From contig JANFNE010000007.1 in the NCBI GenBank assembly GCA_024867545.1, forward strand, positions 620,001 through 684,000: a DNA stretch of 64,000 nucleotides, given 5' to 3'. This stretch comes from Phytopythium helicoides (lineage: Eukaryota > Oomycota > Peronosporomycetes > Pythiales > Pythiaceae). Below, in pieces: positions 1-11,344 of the stretch. The notes under the pieces are model-generated. The model ran no database searches. It was not told the origin of the DNA and worked only from the letters and a program-made list of their open reading frames with translations. A program made the translations under genes and the position numbers. The stretch's first letter is position 1; every line of letters starts with the position of its first letter.

Positions 1-1207
1 TCGGTACGGCACAAACCCAGTCTTGTCTTCACTCCCGATAGCTCGAACACACTCCTTCAGCGCCAAGTGGCTCTTGTTGATCTCAACAGACTCCTTGCGA
101 CGGGCTGCATCATGGTAAAATGTATCTTCGTTGCGCTCGCTTCCAGCTAGATCCAATAACACAAGCTGACCATAGAGATCCCCTTCTTTCTGGCCTCGAG
201 TTGGAGGGCTTCGCAGGTTGACGTAGCAGACCAAGTGAGAGCGCGAAGACTGACTGTTGACTGCAGTTTGTTCCGTTGACCGAGGTCTTTGACGTTCTCA
301 AGCACCTCGAGCAGCGAGTTCATTGAGTCCGCGGGAACTTCCGATATGTTAACCAAACCAGTGTTGCCATCCCCATCATCACACACAAGGACCTTGGCGT
401 GGTCATGGATCAAGTCTGAGGAGAACGAGAGCTGTGAGTTCTTGCATAGGGCAGGTAAGCAAGCAGTACATCTAATAGTTGACTCACCGAAACACTTGGA
501 ACCAACGATTTCGACGGCAGAGACAGACACAGAGAAGTCGACGTTGCCCACATCTTGTGTGAACATGTCCTCGGCGAGATACTGGAACAGCCCACCCATG
601 GTGTACGTCTTGCCCGTGCCAGTCTGGCCGTACATCATGCAGACTGACTTCCCACCTTCCATTGCATGGAGAACGAGACCCTTGACGGCATCCTGGTACA
701 CCTCCTCAGTCCCGGTCTTCTCGTCGTAGCACGTCGAGAACCGCTGATGGTGAGAAATAATGTACTTGTGGCGCATGTCTGTCTCGACTGTGTCAGCTCC
801 GCCATCACGCTTCTTAGGACAACAGCAGAAAAGGACGCACCATTGTACATCTTGCACTCGTGGATGACGATCTCACGCCGTCCGACGGCCGAGATGACAT
901 CGAACTCGTGCTTTTCAAGCTCGTGCGGCAGCAGCGGCCGCTTGCGCACATACACCTTAATGTGGTCGCTGCCCAGCGCTTGATCCAGCCCGTCTTCTTC
1001 CCCCGCTCCATGCTCGTGCAGGTACTTGGCGCGGATCTCCTTCAGCGCGCGCTTGAAGTCGTCCGCGTGCACTTTGCGCGCCGTTCTGGAGCAAAAACCG
1101 CCACAATCAGCACAAAAATTGCGAATAATGAGCGCTGAAGCGCGGAGAGACGCGCACCGCTTGTCCATGTTCTCCCCAGCGCCACGCCACTGGCGGTCGG
1201 GCACCAT
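1..1207 (-). CDS. Kinesin-13-like motor (3' end outside window)
   Basis: Microtubule motor of the kinesin-13 (MCAK/KIF2) type, expected to depolymerise microtubule ends in spindles or flagella. Reading leftwards from ATG 1205-1207 there is a short neck, then IKVYVRKRPL and DVIS as in kinesin-13, the P-loop GQTGTGKTYTMGG, SSRSH (switch I), DLAGSERNE (switch II) and INKSHLALKECVRAIG. Introns are 1086-1157 (72 nt), 779-840 (62 nt) and 416-487 (72 nt), all GT-AG, and each joins the frame exactly at a kinesin motif. One base appears to be missing near 281-284, between KDL and RSTEQ, where the frame jumps without a plausible intron. The gene runs off the left edge within the motor domain. An upstream in-frame Met exists, but MVPDRQW fits the short kinesin-13 N-terminus. 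Family call is firm; the start is moderately sure. Confidence 0.85.
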
Positions 1208-2078
1208 TTTGGCTGCAGGAAGCGCTGAGGGCAGTGGGAGGCGGAGATGTCCCGAGGGAGTCGAGGAAAATGATGAAATGTGGCTAATGGGCGATGCGGA
1301 AAGGTGATGAAAAGTGGCTGATTGCGGAAAGGACTGAGCATCATTCCAACGGCAATTCCACATTCATTCCAAACAAAACACGTATTTTTAGCGAATAAAA
1401 ACCGCCATGAGGATTCTTTTAACCAATCACAAGCGATAAAATTGTGGATCCCAAGATTTGTGCGACGTGTGAGGAAAAAAACGGACTGGAAAAGCGCCCC
1501 AAGGTATGGAAACAGCCTTCCCACACCAAGAAGAGGCAAGTAGTTTGCACCTATTTGTGATCGAGTCGCACAAACTCAAAGGCACGCAAGAAACCAACAC
1601 ATGAGCTCTTGTAAATTTACGCTGCGGTGCAGCGCAGGACAAATTTGCCAAAATGCTCGCGGGTGGACTATGTCTTGAGCAAGAACCAGAAGACGAACTT
1701 CACTACTAGCTCCACTCTATTATACATGCCTGCATCTCGAGTGTTGACAACTGAACTCATTCGAAAAGCATGCGCGATCAAAAGGATCGTCAGCCGTAAT
1801 CAAGAACTATTGTAGACGACCGGAATCGAAGGCAAAGTCAATAGTGCTTGGGTCTGCGCATTGATGATATAGCATTTCGACCGGTCCTACTGTCATACTT
1901 GCTTATCACCAACAGGGAGATCGTCTGTATCATTGATGAATCAGGCGCAACCACACTTTCGAGGAGTCGGCACAGCGACAAAGCTAGCAGAACGAGTCAG
2001 GAATCTATGCGTTGACATTGTAGTCTCCAGTTGCGATTTGAGTAGCAAACTTTCCTGAATTCTGTGCCGTGATGATTT
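1208..2078. other. Intergenic, kinesin promoter side
   Basis: No supported gene in about 870 bases. The short open frames have no family-like sequence. A CCAAT box lies at 1423-1427, about 215 bases upstream of the kinesin start, reading ATTGG on the kinesin strand. Confidence 0.5.
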
Positions 2079-3812
2079 TTATTTGTGCAACCAGGAAAAT
2101 TTGAATGTATAGTCGTATCCTGAGCGTAGCCATGCCCAGAAAAGTTAGCCTCCAACAATGAGTTTTGCAGATATTTCGTCCTTACCATAGTGCAGTAGAG
2201 CAGGCTGCGCGTTGAATAGAACCCAAAAGATTAGCTTCATCTGCGCGAAACCCCAGTGCTTTTCGAACACGAACACTAGTATCTCAAGTCCCGGTAAACC
2301 TAAGCCTTTTTTGAGAGCAAAATGGATGCTCAGCAGAGACACAAGTTCCATTGCTCCATAAAAGTACAAGTTCTGGACTGTCGAGTGAAGTGACTCGGTG
2401 GACATGGAAGCAGTGCTGACAAAGTAGTCGCGATTGGGTAAGTGGTAGATGGTCCCCAAGTATGTAGCTACGTCAATTCGCCATCAACGCAAATTAGTTA
2501 TTTCTTCCCAGCATTCTCATTTGCATAGGGACCCACCGTAAATGATTGGCACAATTGCCTCGATATAATTTATCAAAAGCAAGAACTCGACCGCGTAGAG
2601 AGCTCGCCTTGTAGCATCAACACATTTGCGCCTATTGTGAGCAGACAGCATTCCTGGCTGAACAGTGGAACTCAAGGTGACGTCAGGTGGTTGCTGAGTC
2701 TCGTCATCCATGGAGGGTGCAATTAATGCAGTGCACTTTGTGTGAAATGGTGTTTCCACTTTGACGCTGGTACAAGATGTAGTTTTACTGGTAGACTTCG
2801 CACTTGTATCATCTGCAGATCCCATCGTCACAATCATAGTGCTGAGACAGATTAATATGGGCTCCTCAGTTTTACTTGTCGATTTTTTTACTAGCCCATC
2901 AACAGATGGACCGACGCCTTGCTGATAGTATTGACGGACTTCGCCAGTGATTTTTTTGAGGTCAAGTAACGACAGAGTCGACTGCACCAAATCTGCGAGC
3001 ATTAACCCTCCAGTTGTCAGTGGTGAAGGAGTCGATTGCATACAATATGTAATGAATAGTGCGTTGAACACGTCGACATCAAACAAAATGGCAATAGGTG
3101 CTTCATCACGAAGATGCGCCACTGAAAAGTTAAACCAAGCTCGAAGCAATACCTTGATCAGCAGTAACAGCATGCTAAATGCCTTCCTCCCAAACGATGG
3201 CAACAGCGAATACACATAGTAATACGCTGGGTAGATTATCAGAAGCGATGCGGCACAACTCCAGACGTTGTTGGCGTGGACAAGCTGTTTCTTGAGTCCA
3301 GGCATTTGACGCTTGATTTCGTTTCTCCAAGCTATTGCCATCGCAGCGACAACGGATATCATCAAAAATGGAGCGGCGAGTACGAGTGCGAATGGGAGTG
3401 GAAACGCCACCTTGTAGGCAAACCAAAAATGGGTAGGAATGTTTACGATAGCTACGACCATGGAGTAGAGTACATGCTGGCGCTTGGTAAATGGAAGACT
3501 TGGCAGGAAGTGCGCAAACTGATAAAGCACTAGAAAAGATAGGGCAAACACGAGGCCAAACGATCGAATATAAAGTGCCCAATTTGCAACTGCGCCATCG
3601 TAAGGAGGAGCTAGCGGGATAAGCTCTAACGCCAACGTGACCAGGAGAGATGGAAGAGGAAAGAGCAATAGGATCAAGAATTGTCGAAAACTAGTGAGAT
3701 GCTGCAAATATCCTGTTAGTTCGCGAACTCGTGCCACCGTGAACTTCCCTCTCGTCTCCACGCGCGTCAACATGACGCAGCTGAGTAGTCGGGTCATCCA
3801 TGTTGGCGTCAT
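2079..3812 (-). CDS. Oomycete multi-pass membrane protein, copy A
   Basis: Unnamed polytopic membrane protein, 532 aa, one of five paralogues in the window. No catalytic motif is recognised and the function is unknown. Three exons: 2537-3812, 2186-2467 (282 nt) and 2079-2119, split by GT-AG introns of 69 and 66 nt. The total length is divisible by three, so this copy is intact. Conserved landmarks in order are a basic N-terminus ending RVETRGKFTV, LELIPLAPP, LYQFAHFLPSLPF, FPLPFALV, VWSCAASL, YPAYYYVYSLLP, LLRAWFNFSVAHLRDEAP, DVFNALFITYCMQ, a hydrophilic loop of about 110 residues rich in S/T/K, EFLLLINYIEAIVPIIY, and the C-terminal GYDYTFKFSWLHK. About 9-10 membrane segments can be seen. The start at 3810-3812 matches the N-termini of the paralogues; an upstream in-frame Met is less likely. 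Confidence 0.8.
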
Positions 3813-3967
3813 CTTGGTTGATCTTGCTTTGACGAGAATGCAATCCAGTGTCCCGCTAGTGGTAATCTCCTTATTTTTGGTGATATCCGCTAACCAAAAA
3901 CAGAAAAGATATCGAAAGAACACACACATCCCATTCAACTTATCGGCGGATGATGTCAAGAGAACGT

Positions 3968-5048
3968 TTAGATCCAGCCAGCGAACGGCATTGATGCCGA
4001 CACTTTGATGAAATCATGGTAAATCACAAAGCAGATCGCAGCGACGAGCACGAAAATTGTCGTGTAGAGCACGATGGTGTTTGTGATAATGCGACGCGTC
4101 ATGCGCTGGAGCACTCGTCGTGCCTCTGATGTCATCGCGCTGGTTTCGCGCACCTGTGCAAGAATACTCCGTTACCCCGAGCCCACTTGCGATGACATAG
4201 TTGTCAGGCATACCTTGTCATGCGCAGACAAGAGACTCTCGCGCTGCTGAGCGAGCGTGTCCAGCACCGAGATCCCGATCTCCTCGGTCTCCGCAACCAA
4301 CCGGTGGGAGTTTTCCAGCGTCTTGGATGATCTAACGCACGAGATACCAGCTATTAGGTTGGCCCAGAACAGCAACGTTAAGGGGCGATCTACCTCATCA
4401 GTCGGTTCGTGTTCTCGTTGAGCCGCTCGTATTGAGACTCCTGACGGACATTGAGCACTCTGGTCACACACTCATTTTCAACGAATGGTCGCATGCCGAG
4501 CAACACACAAAGCCCTTCTGGCCACTGCCAGCCTTCATCTCGCGTGCCATGAGCTGCGCGCGCTCCAGATCGCGCAGCAGTCCCTGGAGCTCCTCGCGGT
4601 ACAGGTTCACCTGCAACACCGTGGCCCACATCCTCAGCCCACAGCCCCACTAATAGCAGATTCTCCACCGCGCTCGCCCACCTTGGCCTGCATCGCCTTG
4701 CGCAGACTCGGCGGCTTGCCGCGCACTTCGATGCTCATGAGCTTCATCTGTCTATTGCAGCAGCGCGTCAGCCCTCTCCCCGCCACCCACACCCGCCGCA
4801 CACACTCACGCAGCGCTGCGCCTCGACCACTTGCGCCTGCGCGCGCTGCGCCGCCGTGGCCGCCGCCCCCGCCGCTGCCGCCAGAAACCCGAGCCCGTCA
4901 GCACCCCAGCGCCACCGTCAGCCGCAGATCCCGCGCCGCGCCGCGCACCGCTGCCGTGCAGAATGTCGTTGATGTGGTTGTTGATCGCCATCTTGCAGTC
5001 CACGAAGTCCTCCTCCAGCACACGGAACTCCTCCGGCAGCGCCGCCAT
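3968..5048 (-). CDS. VTI1: Vti1-type Qb-SNARE
   Basis: Tail-anchored SNARE of the Vti1 family, which acts in Golgi-endosome-vacuole membrane fusion. From the C-terminus, a single membrane anchor (IVLYTTIFVLVAAICFVIYH) follows a SNARE helix containing ETEEIGISVLDTLAQQRESL and RRVLQRMTRRIITN, close to metazoan VTI1 proteins. The N-terminal helical part begins MAALPEEFRVLEEDF at 5046-5048. Later N-terminal exons read KLMSIEVRGKPPSLRKAMQ and VNLYREELQGLLRDLERAQL. Introns include 4154-4213 (60 nt), a 62-nt intron between NRLM and SSKTLEN, and one near 4740. A GC-rich, Ala-rich stretch around 4880-4930 changes frame without a clear intron, so an indel there is likely and the middle of the N-terminal domain is uncertain. 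The gene lies divergent from the coiled-coil gene at 5328, with only about 280 bases between. Confidence 0.7.
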
Positions 5049-5327
5049 GGCGCCGCACTTTCTCTTCTGGCTCGAGCTGGGGTTGATCCGCGCCCTGATT
5101 TGGCAACCTTCCCGCTTTTTATATTGTAAATCGCAGAGTTGAAGCACCCCGAAGCAACAACTGGCGCGGGGATGACCTTTCGCGAGCATCACCAAGATCA
5201 TGCGCCGCGACCGAGAGCGCACGGCGCCGCCCAAGGCGCGGCCCGTCCTCCGCGTAAGGCTCGGCTGCGCATCTACAGTATGGTGTTGTCGGGTTGAAGG
5301 GCTGATTGGCTGCGATTTCGTGACAGA

Positions 5328-7255
5328 ATGGCGGAGCGGCTGCGCGCGACGGAGGTGCGGCGCTTGGATCCTTGAACGGCACGAAGATGGGAGAAGTTTG
5401 GGGGCTGACCGTGGAGATAGGAGGCGCTGGCTGCGGCTAGAGACACGATTGCGAGGCAGGAGAGGCGAGAGGTAGAACTCCGCCGGAGACTGGAGGCGGA
5501 CGGCGTGGCGGTGGCGACGGCGGCGCAGCAGGATGACCCACTCCTGGATGGTACGGCGAGCTCTCGGCTTGATGAGGGCGACTACTAATATGGACTTCTG
5601 GCCGGTGAGTGAAGCTAAAGTCGGAGCACTCAAGAAGATGCAGGACCAGAAAGTGCGGGCGCTGATGCGGTCCATTGGCCAGCTGCAAGCGCAGATTGAG
5701 ACGCTAAAGGCTCAGGACCAAGAGCATCGCCGGTCAGCGCTCATCCAGAACCTGCGGAAACAGCAGCGCGAGCAAGAGCTGCTTATCGACGTGCTCAAGC
5801 AGACTCTCTTGGAAAAGGTTCCCGAGTTTCAGAACTCGCGTGCGGTAGTAAACGACTTTGTCACCAAGAAAGCTGTGGGAGGGCCGCTTCGGTTCCGTCC
5901 AAAGACCCGCGAGGAGCTCGAGAACGAACTCTGGCAGGTTGAACAAAAGTATAGGAGTGCAATGGAACAGATTCGACAAGAGAGAAAGCGTGGGAATGTG
6001 GATCGAGGCGTCGTGGGTAAAGCTGTCCTCACTGAGGAGGAAGACGATAGCAAAGATGAAGAGACCGCGGAAGACGATACAGACTTAAAGGAGGCAACAG
6101 AGCCTGAGGTCAGTGAAGGGCAGACTGGTAAGACTCAACGTTGTCTGTAGCTGGGTAAGTAGACGTTAACTAAGCATCTGATACTTGTTCGCAATACCCA
6201 GCACTTGAGCAACAATTGGCAAATTGCCAAGCGGACATTGTTGCAAAAACGGCCACGATTCACTCTCAAGCTGATGAGATCAACGAGCTCTACGTGGAGT
6301 TGGACCGATTTCGCGTGTGCGTAACAAAGCATAGGGTTGACCACTGAATAAGTTATTTCTAACATCCTGCTCTTTTTCAGCTTTGAAGAGAAATCGACAC
6401 GAAAGAAACACAAGATTGCCCAGCTGCGTGAGCAAATTGCGACACTAGAAAATGAAAGCATTGCTCGAGTTCGTGAGCGCGAAGAGATATCCGAGCGATT
6501 CAACCAACTTCAGGAAGAGCTGCAATTTCTTCGAGATAATAAGGCGGATGACCTGAGTGCAAAGGATGAAGTGCGCCTTGAAGCTCTAGAGCAGATCCAC
6601 ATTCTCCGTTCGCGCGAAATCGAGTTGCAGAAACAAATTGAAGAACAGCAAAAACGATGGGCCATCGAACGTACTAACATGAATCAACAGCTGCGACTCG
6701 TCGAGAAAGAGAAGCAACTCTTGGAGGACGAAAAGAGGATTGCGATAAACGAGCGGACCAGTGCCTCCAAGAAATACGGTGCGCACTGGCCTGGAACATC
6801 AACAAAGTTATGTGTGCGCTGATGTTTGGTGTAGCTATCGCACTTCAAGATGCAGAAAGTGCCCAAAAGGCCCTCGAAGTCGAGCGAAACCGTTCTGAAA
6901 GCCTGGCTGAGCGTATTAAGGTACGATTTCTTTGTACTTTGCTTTGTTCAGCACATTCATGTAATGCTTCTGCTTTGACTGATTCATTGCGCAGCTCCTG
7001 GAAGATATGAATGCAAAGTATCAGACACAGTCATCCGAGAAGATCGAGGCCACGAATGCAAGTACAGCTGAAAGGATCCATCAGCTATCTATTGAGCTCG
7101 AGCAAAAGACAGAGCAACTCAAAAACACGGAGCGGCAGCTAAGTGCCGCAAAACTACTTATTCGTCAGTCAAAAAAAGAAAAGGAGCAGCTTGAGGAGAG
7201 GTTAGGACGTGCACTGCAGCAAGAGGTACGACCAGCCTCGCAATCGAATGCCTAG
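5328..7255 (+). CDS. Coiled-coil protein, 7 exons
   Basis: Long coiled-coil protein of 509 aa with no recognised domain. Exons 5328-5354, 5421-5550, 5615-6127, 6202-6316, 6381-6778, 6835-6920 and 6995-7255 join in frame with GT-AG introns of 56-74 nt; branch-point-like CTACTAAT and TTAACTAAG occur before two acceptors. Almost the whole product is Glu/Lys/Gln-rich heptad sequence (for example LEEKVPEFQ-type, RREVELRRRLEAD, EIELQKQIEEQQKRW), with an acidic break around residues 180-220 (EEEDDSKDEETAEDD). Such proteins are often cytoskeletal or centrosomal, but nothing in the sequence fixes that. The small first exon (MAERLRATE) was chosen because all phases then agree. The last exon might instead splice onward at GAG|GTACG (about 7225), but the ORF closes naturally at 7255. 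Confidence 0.7.
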
Positions 7256-7372
7256 AAACATGCAGATGATATACACCACTAAAGGGTTCTTTCTTGTCAT
7301 ACTTTCCTGCTTTGGGGGCTTCATGACATGTAGGAGTAATTTTGCTATTGGACTAGGGTCTGATATGTAAAT

Positions 7373-7430
7373 GGATGAATGATGGTCATTCTGTCTGAAT
7401 GAGTATACATCTGGATGAATGATGGGCATT
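7373..7430. repeat. 18-bp direct repeat pair, 40-bp spacing
   Basis: GGATGAATGATGGTCATT at 7373-7390 and the same with one change (G for T) at 7413-7430, just upstream of the ARM gene. A minor local duplication; no function is evident. Confidence 0.6.
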
Positions 7431-7520
7431 GTGAGTGAGGGTTGCATGAAGGCTCGCTCAGGCATCAACCAACTCGATACACATTTCCCGATTCGAGCTA
7501 CGCTTGCCACGTTTCCTTCC

Positions 7521-9696
7521 ATGGACATCGACTGCTATACACACCTTCAAGCTTACCCCTGGCTGTGTGAACCCCAACTCGAATACTCGCCGCAGTTTGA
7601 TGATGATGCTGAAGATACTGCAAAGTCTGTGGTGGCGGCTGTGCCTGCGCTAATGCAAATGCTGCGGGATGCTGACAACGAGAAGTGCAAGATTACGGCC
7701 AAAGTTCTGTGCGAGTTGGCTTTCGACGACGAAACAAAGCAGCTGCTGCTTTCGATAAATGTTCTGGAATTTGCGGTCGAGCTCATGTATCGCAATGAGT
7801 CGGGCGATTGCGAGCAAATCGTGGTTCTACTTTTGACACTTTGCACAGATGAAGACTTTCGGCGTCTTTTGCTCAAGGGAACCCTAGAGTCTGTGATCAG
7901 CTTTCTGCGCAATTGCAAAACGCTACGAAATGAGCAAATTGGCGATGCCCTTTTGACCCTTTCAAAGTACGAAGAGCTTCAATTGCCACTTGCTGACGCT
8001 GGAGTGATTCCCCTCTTAATTGAATTGGTGGAAGAGGCAAACGAAGGAACGCAATGCCTTGCAGCAGCTGCACTCTGGAATCTGACTCAACCTGAGATCA
8101 ACACAACTAAAGTGCTTTCAGATGATACACTTTCAGATGTCATAAATTTGCTGACGAAACTACTTGAAGACACTACACTTCAGATGGGACTCGAGAGGGC
8201 GATCGATTTGCCTACTTCACTCCCGAGGCTTGTTCGCTTATTTTGTGATGGCACCTACAAGGTCAAAGCGAGTTTGATTGACTTGTTCTATGCCACAGTT
8301 CGTGGTCGATGTTCACGACCCCGCGAAAACTGCCTGAAAATTGCTGCCGCAGGAGCGCTTCCTACACTTCTAGCTTTTATCTTCGAGCACGGCCATGACC
8401 AAGAAAATGCACTGAGCCTGCTGAAATGGTTGAGCAGAGCCAATAAATTAGCTGCGGTTTCAGCAGGTACCATCAGGAGCATTAGTAGCTTTGGCGCAAA
8501 TCGGAACGTCTGCTCAAATGTGTACCGCCGCAAAAGAGCTAGCCGCCTTTCTCGAGACCATGAAGAGGGAAACTCCTCAAGTTCCAGTTGACGATATCAA
8601 CACAATTGCGGCATTGGCGAGGAGCACCGCAGGACCAATAAGAGGCAGCTGTGTAATGGCACTCGCGCTTCTTGCCAAGGAAGACGCTAACAGAAGCCAT
8701 ATTTTGTCGACAGACGCTCTGTCTTCAGCGTTGAGCATACTTCACGCGGCTGAAAAGAGCAGCTACCATCAGGCCGCTGCTTTTTTTCAAAGTATCGCTG
8801 TCAATGACAAGGGTATCAACCTTCTTTCGGCTGCTGGAGCAGTAGCCCCTCTCGTCTTTGCAATTCGTGATAGCTCAAAATATGTTGGCGACGGAATTAT
8901 CAATGCTCTTTCCAAGTTGGCACAAAAATCTGCAGCGAACAAAGCCTTGATTGCGGAGAAGGGCGGTATTCAAGCTTTGGTATCAGCAACACGCGCATTA
9001 AGTTCGAGCGCGAAAAGCAGTGCCCTATTTGTTTTGACTCAACTCTCGATCAACTCTGATAAGACCAAGCAGAAGATTGCGGCCTCTGGAGTACTGGCAG
9101 AGTTGATTGCAATTCTGCGAAGTGAAATTCTGCGAAGTGGTACCCACCCCTTGATGTACAGAGCTTTGAGGTTGCTAAAGAGCCTCTCAGTCAACAACAC
9201 CGCTGGGAAGCAAATCGTTGCTGCTGGAGCAATCGAACCACTGGTTGCTTTGGTCGCTCATACGTCTCCAAGCTTAGCATGCTTGGCAATTGGAGTGTTG
9301 CAAAACTTGGCTGTCACTTCACGTCATAAGGCAACAATCGCGGCTACAGCAAGCATCGACACCCTGTTGGCGCGCGTGTATGGTGCTGACGAGAAATTGG
9401 CAAATGCTGCCCTCGGTGCCCTGATCAACCTGTCGATCAAGTGCAGCGAGAATAGAAAAACGATGGCCTCGAAGGGTGTGGCGAGCGACTTGGTGGAGAT
9501 TCTACTTAAAGGCGACGATGAAAAGCGATTCCGAGCGCTTTCTTTGCTCAGCGAACTTTCCCAGGACCCGGAGTGCAGGGATGCGATCGCTGCAACAAGT
9601 GCTGTAGCTGTTCTGACCAAACTCGTTGGCGTCCACAAACCCTACAGCATCCGAAAAGAGGCTGCTCTAGCACTCCATGCGCTTTCAGAAATATAA
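7521..9696 (+). CDS. Armadillo-repeat protein
   Basis: All-helical ARM-repeat scaffold of about 725 aa, probably mediating protein-protein contacts; partner unknown. The sequence is a run of about 42-residue repeats with the usual signatures, such as AGVIPLLIELV, GTQCLAAAALWNLT, AAGAVAPLVFAI, AEKGGIQALVSATRAL, AAGAIEPLVALVAH, LANAALGALINLS and SKGVASDLVEILL. There is no F-box, U-box or importin-binding region. One frame break occurs at about 8475-8477, where SAGTI and the next ARM helix (ALVALAQIG) lie in different frames. A single missing G would restore the repeat, so I treat both halves as one gene. The start is uncertain: ATG 7521 (MDIDCYTHLQ) gives a compact N-terminus, while ATG 7419 is also in frame. 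It follows the coiled-coil gene on the same strand. Confidence 0.75.
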
Positions 9697-9785
9697 TAAC
9701 GAATGCAGCAAATCAGGCTTTTAGTTTGCCAGTTGACAACACGAATGTGGGAGGTTGAGGGTGTAGAGCTATCAACATTTGTCTA

Positions 9786-10316
9786 CTACTGCAGCGACAT
9801 GATGAGATCTTGGCCATTACCAAGCTTTGATGGTTGCTGGCCGGTCTGCACGAACCCAAACTTGTTGTAAAATCTGGTTGCCCGCATGTTGCCTCCCCAG
9901 ACAATCAGCCATGCGATTCTTGGTTGCTTCTGCTTGATAATCGAAATGAGGTGCTTCATCATGATGTAGGCGCACCCACGTCCGTGAAAGTCCTTGTCAA
10001 CGTAAAACCGCTGGAGTTCCAGGTAGTCTTCCTGGGGCCCCGCATCGCCAGGACGCACGCTGCCACTTTGAAGAGTAGCGTACCCACACGGCAACTCCCG
10101 TTTGCTCTCATGAAAAAGCAACACCGTGTAGCTTCGATCGTCTTCAATCTCGCGACGAACCTTGGCGACCTCGTAGACCTCTGCAATATAAGCCTCCAGA
10201 CGCTGTGGAGCGAACTCGCTGCCGAATGTTTCCACGAACGTGCGGATAGCGATGTCTCGCAGCGCTGGCGCGTCGCCGGGAGCTGCCTCCCGCAACTGGA
10301 ATTCAGGCTCCGACAT
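9786..10316 (-). CDS. GNAT N-acetyltransferase, copy 1
   Basis: GCN5-related N-acetyltransferase of 176 aa that would move an acetyl group from acetyl-CoA to an amine; the substrate is not predictable. The fold runs RTFVETFG, YTVLLFHE, EDYLELQRFYV (strand before motif A), the acetyl-CoA loop FHGRGCAYIMM, then WLIVWGGNMRATRFYNKFGF and a C-terminal MSLQ. Start MSEPEFQL (10314-10316) was chosen because it matches the start position of the paralogue next door; the open frame continues upstream without family-like sequence. It is a head-to-tail duplicate of the gene at 10537-11079, with the same length and motif order, so a local duplication is clear. Confidence 0.85.
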   Translation of the reverse strand: MSEPEFQLREAAPGDAPALRDIAIRTFVETFGSEFAPQRLEAYIAEVYEVAKVRREIEDDRSYTVLLFHESKRELPCGYATLQSGSVRPGDAGPQEDYLELQRFYVDKDFHGRGCAYIMMKHLISIIKQKQPRIAWLIVWGGNMRATRFYNKFGFVQTGQQPSKLGNGQDLIMSLQ

Positions 10317-10536
10317 TGGGGAGAGCGGTGACGGGAGGTTTGCGGTCTGGGAGAACAAATGCATAAACAGGCTTTCAGGGTATCGTAGGGTGAGTGCTGA
10401 TGCATACAGAGGTCGGCATCCTACTTCGAGGCAGCAGTCCTGCATGCAAGGTCGGTCACTGTGTCTCTGAAGGCAATAACTCTTTGACATCAACAACAAA
10501 GGCTCTAGTGCATTGACAGGTTTTACTTTGAAGAGG

Positions 10537-11079
10537 CTACTGCTTCAGTGTGAAGAGCAGGTCACGGTCCTGCGCCTCGCCGACCTGGAAAATGTGCTCT
10601 CCGGTCTCTACGAAGCCGAACTTGTTGTAGAACTTCTGCGCGCGCGGGTTGTTCTCCCAAACGCCGAGCCACACGATCTTGCGCTGCTGCTTCTTGATAA
10701 AGTCCATGACGTGGTCCATCATGAAGTAGGCGCAGCCGCGGCCCTGGAAGCCCTGGTCGATGTAGAAGCGCTTGAGCTCCAGGTAATCTTCCTTGGGGCC
10801 GTCATCGCCCGTGCGCACGCTGCCCAGGTGCAGCATGGCGTAGCCACACGGGGTGTCGGCGTCGTCTTCATGGAAGAGCAGCACCGTGTAGCGCTCGGGG
10901 TCCTCGATCTCTTTCAGCACCTTCTCCAGGTTATACGCCCCCGCCAGGTAGTCGCTGAGGTCCTTGGGCGTGTAGCAGTGGCCGAAGGTCGCGACGAACG
11001 TGCGCGTGGCGATGGCGCTCAGCGCCTCTGCGTCGGCCGCCGCCGCTCTGCGCAGGTGGAAACCGGTGGCCGCTGGCAT
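10537..11079 (-). CDS. GNAT N-acetyltransferase, copy 2
   Basis: Second GNAT acetyltransferase, 180 aa, uninterrupted. Motifs: RTFVATFG, RYTVLLFHEDD, EDYLELKRFYI, acetyl-CoA loop FQGRGCAYFMM, VWLGVWENNPRAQKFYNKFG and FTLKQ at the end. ATG at 11077-11079. It is clearly paralogous to the gene at 9786-10316, but codon choice here is much more GC-rich, suggesting the copies are not very recent or differ in expression. The 265 bases to the amino-acid transporter at 11345 form a shared divergent promoter with no CCAAT box visible. Confidence 0.88.
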   Translation of the reverse strand: MPAATGFHLRRAAAADAEALSAIATRTFVATFGHCYTPKDLSDYLAGAYNLEKVLKEIEDPERYTVLLFHEDDADTPCGYAMLHLGSVRTGDDGPKEDYLELKRFYIDQGFQGRGCAYFMMDHVMDFIKKQQRKIVWLGVWENNPRAQKFYNKFGFVETGEHIFQVGEAQDRDLLFTLKQ

Positions 11080-11344
11080 CTGGGAGCTGACGAGGACGCG
11101 GTGGTCGCCAATGCGTCGCTGCTTGGGGAGTGAGGCGGCCTCGAGCCGGCGCCGCGGCCGTCACCGCCATCCTCCATCCCTCATCTCATCACTTCGCCAC
11201 CGGTAAACTTACCATCATTCCCCGCCTCCTGCCCCGCGCGCCTCCCCTCGGAACAGTGACATTCGTGGTATCGGCTTGGAGAGGGTGCAATCCGAATCCG
11301 CCCTTCTTCAATATTACGAGTAGTAGCAGAGGAGAAAGGCTGGG

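Noticed and set aside
7226..7520. Coiled-coil and ARM genes as a single spliced gene
   Set aside because: A donor at about 7226 exists, but no in-phase acceptor before the ARM domain was convincing, and the coiled-coil ORF closes properly.
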